A DNA stretch of 5,369 nt, from the NCBI GenBank assembly GCA_002713825.1, contig PAUU01000008.1, positions 55,422-60,790 of the forward strand. Direction: 5' to 3'. The DNA is from Acidiferrobacteraceae bacterium (GTDB lineage Bacteria; Pseudomonadota; Gammaproteobacteria; Arenicellales; UBA868). Made by a program: the position numbers and the translations under genes. Below the pieces are notes generated by a model that saw only the letters and a program-made list of their open reading frames with translations, did no database searches and was not told where the DNA came from. Shown piece after piece: positions 1-5,369 of this stretch. Within the stretch, counting starts at the first letter, position 1; every line of letters starts with the position of its first letter.

Positions 1-447
1 GCCAATGATTTTGAACAGGCTACCGGTTTGGCTCAAAAAATGGTTCAGCGGTGGGGGATGAGTGATCATCTCGGCCCGAGAGTCTATGGCGATAATGAAT
101 CGGAGGTGTTTCTGGGTCGGGATATGACAACCCATAAAAATCTCAGTAACGCAACCGCCGAGCAGGTAGATCAAGAGATCAGCCGCATCATCGAGGAGCA
201 GTATGCTCGTGCTCGAGACATCATTGAAAACCGAAAAGAGGTGATTGAAGTCATGGCGCACGCGCTGATGGATTGGGAAACTCTTGAAGCGGATCAGATC
301 GATCAGATAATGAAAGGGGAAACTCCGCGTCCCCCATCTTCTAGTGAAAGCGACGGCGGCAATCATTCAAGTGGTGATGGAAGCCAGCAGTCTGATCGTC
401 CGGATATCAAGCCCAATATGGATTCTCCCGCAGGCGATTCTGCCTGA
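1..447 (+). CDS. ftsH: ATP-dependent zinc metalloprotease FtsH, C-terminal part (5' end outside window)
   Basis: FtsH is a membrane-anchored hexameric AAA+ protease that degrades unneeded or damaged membrane and cytosolic proteins. Only the last 148 residues are in the window, entering in frame at base 1 and ending at TGA 445-447. The segment opens with a NDFEQATGLAQKMVQRWGMS stretch, closely matching the FtsH protease domain (E. coli [20 protein letters not shown]). The aspartate at window codon 3 corresponds, by family alignment from memory, to the third zinc ligand; the HExxH motif and AAA+ domain lie upstream, outside the window. Further family signatures are EVFLGRDM, the VDQEISRIIEEQYARARDII helix and the ALMDWETLEADQID segment. 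The last ~40 residues form a low-complexity Ser/Gly/Asp tail, which is variable in this family. folP starts 35 nt downstream, as in many gammaproteobacteria. The stop codon lies inside a long inverted repeat (431-471). Confidence 0.96.
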   Translation, partial: ANDFEQATGLAQKMVQRWGMSDHLGPRVYGDNESEVFLGRDMTTHKNLSNATAEQVDQEISRIIEEQYARARDIIENRKEVIEVMAHALMDWETLEADQIDQIMKGETPRPPSSSESDGGNHSSGDGSQQSDRPDIKPNMDSPAGDSA

Positions 448-471
448 GCTTCAGCGCAGGGAAATCGCCTG
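431..471 (+). repeat. Bulged 17-bp hairpin spanning the ftsH stop codon, just upstream of folP
   Basis: Bases 431-439 (CAGGCGATT) pair with 463-471 (AATCGCCTG), 440-443 (CTGC) with 456-459 (GCAG), and 444-447 (CTGA) with 451-454 (TCAG). The loop is GCT (448-450), and the 3' side carries a 3-nt bulge (460-462) and a single bulged C (455). The ftsH TGA is in the upper stem, and the stem base reaches the purine-rich folP ribosome-binding region. No T-run follows, so it is not a standard intrinsic terminator. A role in mRNA processing, transcript stabilisation or translational control of folP is inference. Confidence 0.6.
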
Positions 472-482
472 AGCGAGGCCGA

Positions 483-1313
483 ATGCCTGCTCTTGGTCCG
501 AGTGACGATCCCCAGATTATGGGAATCGTCAACGTGACGCCTGATTCCTTTTCTGACGGCGGAGAGTTCTCTTCTCATGCCGCGGCCATCGATCAGGGCC
601 GCAAGCTCGCCGCAGACGGGGCGCACGTGATTGATGTGGGTGGCGAGTCAACTCGTCCGGGCGCAGCAACAGTCAGTGAGGAAATGGAGATAGCACGGGT
701 GCTGCCGGTTATTGAAGCTCTCGTGAAAGACGGCATAAAGGTGTCGGTCGATACGAGCAAACCTGAAGTTATGGAAGCCGCCGTTGCTGCTGGGGCCTGC
801 ATGATCAACGATATCTATGCGTTAAGAAGACCGGGAGCCCTCGCAACGGTCGCACGTTTGGATGTGCCGGTTTGTCTTATGCATATGCAGGGCACTCCGG
901 CCACGATGCAGAATGCACCCCGCTACGAAAATATCGGCCGGGAGATTAGAGAATTTTTACAGTCTCGGATTCACGCTTGTGGTCTTGCCGGGGTCGATCG
1001 TGAGCAAATCGTCATTGATCCTGGATTTGGGTTTGGCAAGACCCGTCAACATAACCACACGCTTATTGGGCAGTTGGGATGGTTTACCCAGATGGGGGTC
1101 CCGGTACTGATCGGCGTCTCGCGTAAGAAGTTTGTTCGCTCGCTTGCGCAGGTAGCGTCCAGACAGACTTTAGATAGAGTGAGTGCACTACTGGCCCTGA
1201 TGGCTGTTGAGCAGGGCGCGCGGTTTGTCCGTGTTCATAATGTTGACGTTACCCGACAATTGCTGGGTCAGGCTCATGGGCTGGTGCCAGTCCCTCGGTC
1301 ACCGGTAAACTGA
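483..1313 (+). CDS. folP: Dihydropteroate synthase
   Basis: FolP condenses 6-hydroxymethyl-7,8-dihydropterin pyrophosphate with p-aminobenzoate to give 7,8-dihydropteroate in cytosolic folate synthesis; it is the sulfonamide target. The 276-residue product is close to the usual ~280 and carries the TIM-barrel family motifs in order: MGIVNVTPDSFSDGG (13-27), DVGGESTRPGA (51-61), VSVDTSKPEV (87-96), INDI (108-111), LMHMQGTP (132-139), IDPGFGFGKT (178-187), GVSRKKF (211-217) and RVHNV (250-254). Residues equivalent to the E. coli substrate-binding set are present: N17, T57, R58, D90, N109, D179, K215, R250, H252. The positions equivalent to classic sulfonamide-resistance sites (F23, P59) are unaltered. 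The ATG at 483 is preceded by GAGG at 475-478 with only 4 nt spacing; it leaves 12 residues before the first motif, slightly fewer than in E. coli. No stop separates it from upstream CTG codons, so a longer form is not excluded. glmM follows after 4 nt. Confidence 0.96.
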   Translation: MPALGPSDDPQIMGIVNVTPDSFSDGGEFSSHAAAIDQGRKLAADGAHVIDVGGESTRPGAATVSEEMEIARVLPVIEALVKDGIKVSVDTSKPEVMEAAVAAGACMINDIYALRRPGALATVARLDVPVCLMHMQGTPATMQNAPRYENIGREIREFLQSRIHACGLAGVDREQIVIDPGFGFGKTRQHNHTLIGQLGWFTQMGVPVLIGVSRKKFVRSLAQVASRQTLDRVSALLALMAVEQGARFVRVHNVDVTRQLLGQAHGLVPVPRSPVN

Positions 1314-1317
1314 GCTT

Positions 1318-2661
1318 ATGGCCAAGCGTCGTTATTTCGGTACGGACGGAGTCCGCGGAAGGGTGGGAACCTCACCCATTACCCCTGCGGAAGTCCTGCA
1401 TCTGGGATGGGCAGCAGGCCGGGTTCTTGGTGCTGGCCACGCGCGGGGTCGAGTAATTATTGGCAAGGACACCCGCATATCGGGATACCTTCTAGAGTCA
1501 GCGCTGGAGGCGGGTCTTAGCGCCGCTGGAGTTGATATCGCCCTCACTGGCCCCCTGCCTACTCCCGGCATTGCCTACCTGACTCGGCAGGTGGGTGCCT
1601 GCGGAGGGGTCGTGATCAGCGCTTCGCACAATCCCTATCACGACAACGGTATCAAGTTTTTTTCAGAATCCGGTAAAAAACTGGATGATGAGACAGAAGA
1701 ATCAATTGAGGCTCTGATGTCAGAGCCGATGAGCACGGTCGGGCCGGAGGCGCTTGGCAAAGCAGAGCGCCTGATTGATGCGCTGCCTCGCTATGCGGAA
1801 CATTGCCGCAACACGCTGCCGCCCGGAGTTAGATTGGATGGACTCAAGGTAGCCGTCGATTGCGCTAATGGCGCCGCTTACCAGGTGGGGCCGCTCGTAT
1901 TGCGGGAGTTGGGCGCTGAGGTCACCGGCATCGGCATTGAGCCGGACGGGTTCAATATTAATCGGGAATCCGGGTCGACTTATCCGCAGACAATCTGCAA
2001 TCTCGTGAAGGAGTGCGGGGCAGATGTGGGGATTGCATTCGATGGGGACGCCGATCGGGTGGTTCTGGCCGACGCCCAAGGCCGTCTTGTTGATGGGGAC
2101 GGCATCCTCTTTATTCTGAGTCAGTATCGCCACCAGCGGGGGGGTTGCGAAGGTGTTGTCGGCACCTTGATGACTAACCTGGGTGTTGAGATGGCGTGCG
2201 AGGCGCGGGGAATCCAATTTGTCCGTGCCCAGGTAGGCGATCGTTTTGTCCTGGAAGAACTCGTCAGCCGAAATTGGACGTTGGGAGGAGAGACCTCCGG
2301 ACATATTCTGTCCTTGGATCGAAGCACGACCGGAGATGGGCTGGTAGCCGCCCTTGCCGTCCTGGAGGTAATGCAAAAAACCGGAAAATCCCTGGCAGAC
2401 CTTGTAGAGGACTTGCAAATACTTCCGCAGAAACTCGTGAATGTCTCGACAGAGCACGGGCGACCTGCCGAATTGCTGGACCAGTCCCGCGTGACTGAGG
2501 CTGTAAAAGCCTGCAAGAAGCAGTTGGGGTTACGGGGACGGGTGGTTTTGCGAGCCTCGGGGACGGAACCCCTCATTCGGGTGATGGTGGAGGGAGAGGA
2601 TGCAGTCAGGGTGGGTGAGCTGGCAAGAGAACTCGCGGATCAGATTAGCTTCGTGGCCTGA
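1318..2661 (+). CDS. glmM: Phosphoglucosamine mutase
   Basis: GlmM interconverts glucosamine-6-phosphate and glucosamine-1-phosphate, the step that feeds GlmU and UDP-GlcNAc supply for peptidoglycan and lipopolysaccharide. The 447-residue product matches the usual ~445. Visible landmarks of the alpha-D-phosphohexomutase fold are FGTDGVRG (7-14); the active-site loop ISASHNPYHDNGIKFF, whose S103 is the phosphorylated serine (E. coli S102); the magnesium loop DGDADR with D242, D244 and D246; the sugar-binding loop GGETSGH (323-329); and the C-terminal phosphate-binding loop RASGTEPLIRVMVEGE (412-427). All catalytic elements are intact. The ATG lies 4 nt after the folP stop with no convincing Shine-Dalgarno (only TGAG at 1311-1314), so translation probably depends on ribosomes arriving from folP. 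An intrinsic terminator follows 45 nt after the stop. Confidence 0.97.
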   Translation: MAKRRYFGTDGVRGRVGTSPITPAEVLHLGWAAGRVLGAGHARGRVIIGKDTRISGYLLESALEAGLSAAGVDIALTGPLPTPGIAYLTRQVGACGGVVISASHNPYHDNGIKFFSESGKKLDDETEESIEALMSEPMSTVGPEALGKAERLIDALPRYAEHCRNTLPPGVRLDGLKVAVDCANGAAYQVGPLVLRELGAEVTGIGIEPDGFNINRESGSTYPQTICNLVKECGADVGIAFDGDADRVVLADAQGRLVDGDGILFILSQYRHQRGGCEGVVGTLMTNLGVEMACEARGIQFVRAQVGDRFVLEELVSRNWTLGGETSGHILSLDRSTTGDGLVAALAVLEVMQKTGKSLADLVEDLQILPQKLVNVSTEHGRPAELLDQSRVTEAVKACKKQLGLRGRVVLRASGTEPLIRVMVEGEDAVRVGELARELADQISFVA

Positions 2662-2705
2662 GCGGCGTCAGGGCCTCTGATGTGGCGCTTGCGTCGCTAC
2701 CTGCC

Positions 2706-2731
2706 GGCCGTTAACATTCACGGCCTTTTTT
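2706..2731 (+). terminator. Intrinsic terminator between glmM and tpiA
   Basis: A perfect 6-bp GC-rich stem, GGCCGT (2706-2711) with ACGGCC (2720-2725), encloses an 8-nt loop and is followed at once by six T residues (2726-2731). This is the standard Rho-independent layout on the + strand, placed 45 nt after the glmM stop. It implies that much transcription of the ftsH-folP-glmM unit ends here and that tpiA-secG has its own promoter or relies on read-through. The stem is short, so partial termination is possible. Confidence 0.72.
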
Positions 2732-2780
2732 GCCTGAGAAAACCGCGCTGCAGACCTAGAGTCGGTATCGGAGCATATCT

Positions 2781-3536
2781 ATGAGAAGGCCGCTGGTTGC
2801 TGGAAACTGGAAGATGAACGGAAATCGAGAGATGGCCGAGACGCTCGTCTCGGCCATCGGCTCGGCCCTTCCAGAAAATGATGCGGTGGACGTAGTGGTT
2901 TGTCCGCCCTATGTTTATCTCGATTTATGTTCAGCAGTGGCAGGTGAGACGCCCATCGCCTTGGGTGCGCAGGATCTGGATATTCACGAGCCAGGAGCCT
3001 TCACAGGCGCCATTGCTGCAGACATGCTTGTCGATATAGGTTGCGATTTCGTCATTTTGGGGCATTCGGAACGCCGCAGTCTTTATGGGGAGAGTGATGC
3101 CGACGTTGGTGCGAAAGCCTCCGTGGCGACAGCGAAGGGTCTGACCCCGATTATTTGCGTCGGCGAGACTCAAGAAGAGCGGGAAAGTAATGTGACAGCA
3201 GATGTGGTTTATCGGCAGTTGGATGCGGTGATCGACGGAGCAGGAATTGGCATTTTTCCTAAAGCGTTAGTTGCCTACGAGCCTGTCTGGGCAATCGGCA
3301 CTGGGCTGACCGCGACCGACGAGCAGGCACAGGAAGTCCATGGCCTGATTCGGCAGAGAATTGCCAAAGCCAGTGGACAGACGGCTGAGGACACCCGGAT
3401 ACTATATGGCGGCAGCGTCAAGCCAGACAATGCGGCCGGGCTGTTTTCGCAATCAGATATTGATGGAGGCTTAATTGGCGGCGCCTCGCTAAAGGCTGCC
3501 GACTTTCTTGGTATCATTGAGGCTGCTATCCCATGA
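2781..3536 (+). CDS. tpiA: Triosephosphate isomerase
   Basis: TpiA interconverts dihydroxyacetone phosphate and glyceraldehyde 3-phosphate in glycolysis and gluconeogenesis, as a cytosolic dimer. The 251-residue product has the expected length and all catalytic elements of the TIM barrel: GNWKMN (8-13) with N9 and K11; FVILGHSERR with the catalytic H95; AYEPVWAIGTG with the catalytic base E167, leading into the flexible phosphate-gripping loop 6; then ILYGGSVKPDNA and a C-terminal LIGGASL phosphate-binding segment. The start ATG has a clear GGAG ribosome-binding site at 2770-2773 with 7 nt spacing. Its stop overlaps the secG start as ATGA (3533-3536), indicating translational coupling. A perfect 13-bp-arm palindrome lies within codons 17-26. 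The position between glmM and secG is typical of Pseudomonas-like gammaproteobacteria rather than enterics. It follows a terminator, so a separate promoter in 2732-2770 would be expected, but none stands out clearly. Confidence 0.97.
   Translation: MRRPLVAGNWKMNGNREMAETLVSAIGSALPENDAVDVVVCPPYVYLDLCSAVAGETPIALGAQDLDIHEPGAFTGAIAADMLVDIGCDFVILGHSERRSLYGESDADVGAKASVATAKGLTPIICVGETQEERESNVTADVVYRQLDAVIDGAGIGIFPKALVAYEPVWAIGTGLTATDEQAQEVHGLIRQRIAKASGQTAEDTRILYGGSVKPDNAAGLFSQSDIDGGLIGGASLKAADFLGIIEAAIP
2831..2858 (+). repeat. Perfect palindrome with 13-bp arms inside the 5' coding region of tpiA
   Basis: GATGGCCGAGACG (2831-2843) is exactly the reverse complement of CGTCTCGGCCATC (2846-2858), separated by only CT. 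As RNA it would fold as a ~12-bp GC-rich stem with a GCTC tetraloop, beginning 50 nt after the tpiA start codon. It encodes ordinary residues E17 to I26, so the symmetry is hidden in synonymous choices. There is no T-run after it. Confidence 0.8.
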
Positions 3537-3910
3537 ACCTGCTTACCAGTATTTTTACCGTCGTCCATCTCGTCGCAGCTATTGCGATCGTGGTCCTTGT
3601 TCTGCTTCAGCAGGGCAAGGGAGCGGATATGGGCGCCGCTTTTGGCGGAGGATCTTCCAGTTCGGTGTTTGGCAGTCGGGGCTCAGCGAGCTTCTTAAGT
3701 AGGGTGACCGCAGGTCTGGCGGCGGTCTTTTTCATTACCGGACTTAGTCTTGCCTATATCTATACCCAGCAAAGTGCTGTGCCACGGAGCGTGATGGCTG
3801 GCGAAAGTACTCAGCAGTCTTCAGATGTTCCGAGCGTCGGGACAGGGGATGTAATGAGAAAGGACGGGGGTACTGAGTCGGACATCCCCTCTGCCCCAAA
3901 CACGAATTAG
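3533..3910 (+). CDS. secG: Protein-export membrane protein SecG
   Basis: SecG is the small accessory subunit of the SecYEG inner-membrane translocon and assists SecA-driven protein export. The 125-residue product shows the family pattern: a first transmembrane helix at about residues 4-25, the conserved cytoplasmic loop LLQQGKGADMGAAFGGG (24-40) followed by SSSSVFGSRGSASFLSR (41-57), and a second transmembrane helix at about 58-78. The polar tail from about residue 79 is rich in Ser, Thr, Gly and Asp and poorly conserved in the family; the protein is slightly longer than E. coli SecG (110 residues). The ATG overlaps the tpiA stop by 4 nt (ATGA), and GAGG at 3519-3522 could act as a ribosome-binding site with 10 nt spacing. 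A tRNA-Leu gene follows after 48 nt, the conserved neighbour of secG in many gammaproteobacteria. Confidence 0.95.
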   Translation: MNLLTSIFTVVHLVAAIAIVVLVLLQQGKGADMGAAFGGGSSSSVFGSRGSASFLSRVTAGLAAVFFITGLSLAYIYTQQSAVPRSVMAGESTQQSSDVPSVGTGDVMRKDGGTESDIPSAPNTN

Positions 3911-3921
3911 GATTCGAGAGA

Positions 3922-3927
3922 TAAAAT
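3922..3927 (+). promoter_or_regulatory. Possible -10 box for tRNA-Leu
   Basis: TAAAAT at 3922-3927 differs from TATAAT at one base. It is followed by a GC-rich stretch (AGGGCG) of the kind seen as a discriminator at stringently controlled stable-RNA promoters. The start would fall near 3934, giving a leader of about 25 nt before the mature tRNA. No good -35 hexamer exists at the right distance (AACACG at 3899-3904), so transcription together with secG is an equally good explanation. Confidence 0.25.
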
Positions 3928-3958
3928 AGGGCGATATCCTGATGTGGCTGATCAATTT

Positions 3959-4043
3959 GCCGAAGTGGTGGAACTGGTAGACACGCCGTCTTGAGGGGGC
4001 GGTGGCGCAAGCCGTGCCGGTTCGAGTCCGGCCTTCGGCACCA
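3959..4043 (+). tRNA. tRNA-Leu, anticodon GAG, CCA encoded
   Basis: The gene is 85 nt and folds as a complete class II tRNA. The acceptor stem GCCGAAG (3959-3965) pairs with CTTCGGC (4033-4039), followed by discriminator A4040 and encoded CCA (4041-4043). The anticodon stem CCGTC (3986-3990) with GGCGG (3998-4002) encloses loop TTGAGGG, with anticodon GAG at 3993-3995 (reads CUC and CUU). The long variable arm has a GGC/GCC stem with a GCAA loop (4004-4013). The T-arm is GCCGG-TTCGAGT-CCGGC (4016-4032). The sequence closely resembles E. coli tRNA-Leu(GAG), which also follows secG. No damage is seen, so if this tRNA served as an integration site its 3' end was restored. Confidence 0.97.
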
Positions 4044-4053
4044 AGATCAGAAA

Positions 4054-4090
4054 GAACCGGTTGAGTGCGACGTGCACTCTTCCAAGGTTC
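4054..4090 (+). repeat. Nested inverted repeat downstream of tRNA-Leu
   Basis: An inner perfect stem, GAGTGC (4063-4068) with GCACTC (4074-4079), has a 5-nt loop. It is enclosed by an outer stem, GAACC (4054-4058) with GGTTC (4086-4090); GG/CC (4059-4060 with 4082-4083) may add two pairs between them. It begins 10 nt after the tRNA CCA end and ends 26 nt before the methyltransferase start. Only two T residues follow the inner stem, so it is at best a weak terminator. It could equally be a processing signal for the tRNA precursor or a chance structure. Confidence 0.4.
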
Positions 4091-4116
4091 CTAAAACATT
4101 CCGGAGTGGTTGACCC

Positions 4117-5369
4117 ATGCGCTCTGAAAATACAGCCCGCCTGCCTATGCTTGGCACCTCCAACGAACTGGTCTGCGTCGACGGTGTTTGGAGACAAGCC
4201 TCGCAGGCCTCCGGTATCGATTACAGTGATGGGCACGAAGAAGAGTCCATTCTGTATGAAACCCTGGCCGAGGCGAATAATTTAGCCTGGAACTCACCTG
4301 AATTCGCAGGCCCTTACCGTAGTTGGGCGCAGGAATACCACTTGTCTCCCTTGCGCGCCAATCTGCTACGGGGCGTAAGACTTCCAGAAGCGGGTCGGGT
4401 TCTTGAGGTGGGAGCAGGTTGTGGTGCCGTGACACGCTTTCTTGGTGACCATGGTTTTAGGGTAGATGCTGTTGAGGGAAGCGCGAGTCGGGCCCGTTTA
4501 GCCTATGCACGCTGCACTGGGCTAGACAACGTTTCCATCATCTCCGCCGACTTTCACCGACTGCAATTCCCAAAACAAAGCTACGATCTGGTCCTGTTTA
4601 TTGGGGTGCTGGAATATGCCCAAAGGTTTGCGCCAGATGGATTGTCGTCCCGCGAGGCCGTAATCCGGATGCTGACTCAGGCGACGCAAGCTCTTTCGGC
4701 AGACGGGAAAATTATCATTGCGATTGAAAATCGTCTTGGAGCGAAATATCTCTCGGGATGGCCTGAAGATCACCTCGGGATGCCCTGGTCAGGAGTCGCT
4801 GGATATCCGACCGGTAGCCCAGCCGACGCCGGTATACGAACCTTCGACAAATTAGAATGGGACAAGATTTTCAGGGAACTGCAGCTTAAACACCGTTGTT
4901 TCTTCCCGCTACCAGATTACAAGTTGCCCGAAGCATTCATTAGTGAGGACGGACATGATGCGCCGGGGGCTAGCGCTATCTATGGGCGATATGTCTCCGT
5001 GAATCGGACGCTGGCGCCTGCGGCCTTGGCTCCGGCAAGGTTTCAACAGAATGCGCTGTATCGGGCGGGGCTGCTCTCATCCTGTGCGGACTCGTTCGGG
5101 ATTGTGGTTTCCTGTTCCGATGAGGGACTTCACGGGCTGATGCCGCACGACTGGATTGTTTTTGGTGCCAGCGCGGGCCCCACGGATATGGGTCTGTGCA
5201 TCAAGAGCGGGGCAAGTACGGCGAGCACATTCACCCCTTTCAGCGAAAATGATCAGCCAATAAGCCTGCCTCAAGGAGAGCCGCTCTATCAGTATTGGCT
5301 AAAATGTGCGGTTTCAGGTGCGACTCAGGACGAATTCTCAAAGCTCGTGGCAGGGCATCTTAGGCTTGG
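4117..5369 (+). CDS. Class I SAM-dependent methyltransferase, N-terminal 417 residues (3' end outside window); probably surface-polysaccharide related
   Basis: The frame is open from ATG 4117 to the window edge. An in-frame stop at 4111-4113 rules out a longer start, and CGGAG (4102-4106) gives a ribosome-binding site 10 nt upstream. After a ~90-residue N-terminal region comes a Rossmann methyltransferase core: motif I VLEVGAGCGAVTRFLG (95-110), an acidic end of strand 2 in DAVEGS (117-122, E120), ADF (144-146) at the motif III position, and YDLVLFIGVLEY (156-167) as motif IV. A second conserved block follows: IAIENRLGAKY (201-211), WPEDHLG (215-221), RTF (241-243) and FPLPDYKLPEAFISEDG (263-279). 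I associate that combination with large methyltransferases encoded in bacterial glycan and O-antigen-type loci, often next to or fused to glycosyltransferases; this is from memory, not a search. Residues 280-417 show no motif I recognise. The substrate cannot be told. Base composition does not differ obviously from its neighbours. The gene stands where rimP-nusA would normally follow tRNA-Leu. Confidence 0.85.
   Translation, partial: MRSENTARLPMLGTSNELVCVDGVWRQASQASGIDYSDGHEEESILYETLAEANNLAWNSPEFAGPYRSWAQEYHLSPLRANLLRGVRLPEAGRVLEVGAGCGAVTRFLGDHGFRVDAVEGSASRARLAYARCTGLDNVSIISADFHRLQFPKQSYDLVLFIGVLEYAQRFAPDGLSSREAVIRMLTQATQALSADGKIIIAIENRLGAKYLSGWPEDHLGMPWSGVAGYPTGSPADAGIRTFDKLEWDKIFRELQLKHRCFFPLPDYKLPEAFISEDGHDAPGASAIYGRYVSVNRTLAPAALAPARFQQNALYRAGLLSSCADSFGIVVSCSDEGLHGLMPHDWIVFGASAGPTDMGLCIKSGASTASTFTPFSENDQPISLPQGEPLYQYWLKCAVSGATQDEFSKLVAGHLRL

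Noticed and set aside
582..602. Inverted repeat GCGGCC / GGCCGC within folP
   Set aside because: A 6-bp GC-rich stem with a 9-nt loop is expected by chance in coding DNA of this composition.
483..1313. Sulfonamide-resistant type of dihydropteroate synthase
   Set aside because: The phenylalanine of the NVTPDSF motif and the proline of the STRPG motif, the classic resistance positions, are unchanged, and the genomic setting is the normal chromosomal one.
1720..2457. 245-residue open frame on the minus strand opposite glmM
   Set aside because: It lies wholly antisense to an intact, motif-rich glmM, its translation resembles no family I know, and long antisense frames are common opposite codon-biased genes.
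2734..2762. Possible tpiA promoter CTGAGA - 17 nt - TAGAGT
   Set aside because: Each hexamer matches consensus at only 4 of 6 bases, and transcription would start within the tpiA ribosome-binding site. This is too weak to annotate.
3959..4043. tRNA-Leu as the attachment site of an integrated element
   Set aside because: No second copy of the tRNA 3' end and no integrase is visible in the window. The idea is kept only as a question about the downstream region.
4061..4285. 74-residue plus-strand open frame starting before the methyltransferase
   Set aside because: It overlaps the methyltransferase in another frame and has no family resemblance. The ATG at 4117 in the methyltransferase frame has a ribosome-binding site and leads into clear motifs.
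3744..4435. Minus-strand open frames across the secG end, tRNA-Leu and the methyltransferase start
   Set aside because: They run through the tRNA in antisense or oppose a well-supported methyltransferase frame, and have no recognisable domain.

Overview
The window looks like chromosomal DNA from a gammaproteobacterium. It carries the conserved housekeeping run ftsH - folP - glmM - tpiA - secG - tRNA-Leu(GAG), all on the + strand and tightly packed. tpiA between glmM and secG is the order I associate with Pseudomonas-like lineages; enterics keep tpiA elsewhere. Protein motifs and the moderately GC-rich composition fit this, but I cannot name a genus.

Layout. 1-447 is the 3' end of ftsH (membrane AAA+ zinc protease). 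483-1313 is folP (dihydropteroate synthase), followed 4 nt later by glmM (1318-2661, phosphoglucosamine mutase). A short intergenic region (2662-2780) holds a good intrinsic terminator. 2781-3536 is tpiA (triosephosphate isomerase), whose stop overlaps the start of secG (3533-3910, Sec translocase subunit). A complete 85-nt tRNA-Leu with encoded CCA lies at 3959-4043. From 4117 to the right edge runs an open reading frame without a stop in the window. It encodes the first 417 residues of a class I SAM-dependent methyltransferase of a type I associate with surface-polysaccharide loci.

Functionally, the left part mixes membrane protein quality control (FtsH), folate synthesis (FolP), amino-sugar supply for peptidoglycan and LPS (GlmM), glycolysis (TpiA) and protein export (SecG). 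FolP-GlmM and TpiA-SecG look translationally coupled, and the terminator separates the two pairs. In gammaproteobacteria the tRNA-Leu after secG is usually followed by rimP-nusA-infB. Here a polysaccharide-type methyltransferase occupies that place, which suggests a rearrangement or an island boundary beside the tRNA.

The unexplained structure consists of three RNA/DNA inverted repeats: a 17-bp bulged hairpin across the ftsH stop, just upstream of folP; a perfect 13-bp-arm palindrome inside the start of tpiA; and a nested hairpin between the tRNA and the methyltransferase gene. No insertion sequence, CRISPR array, integrase or clearly new multi-gene system is visible.
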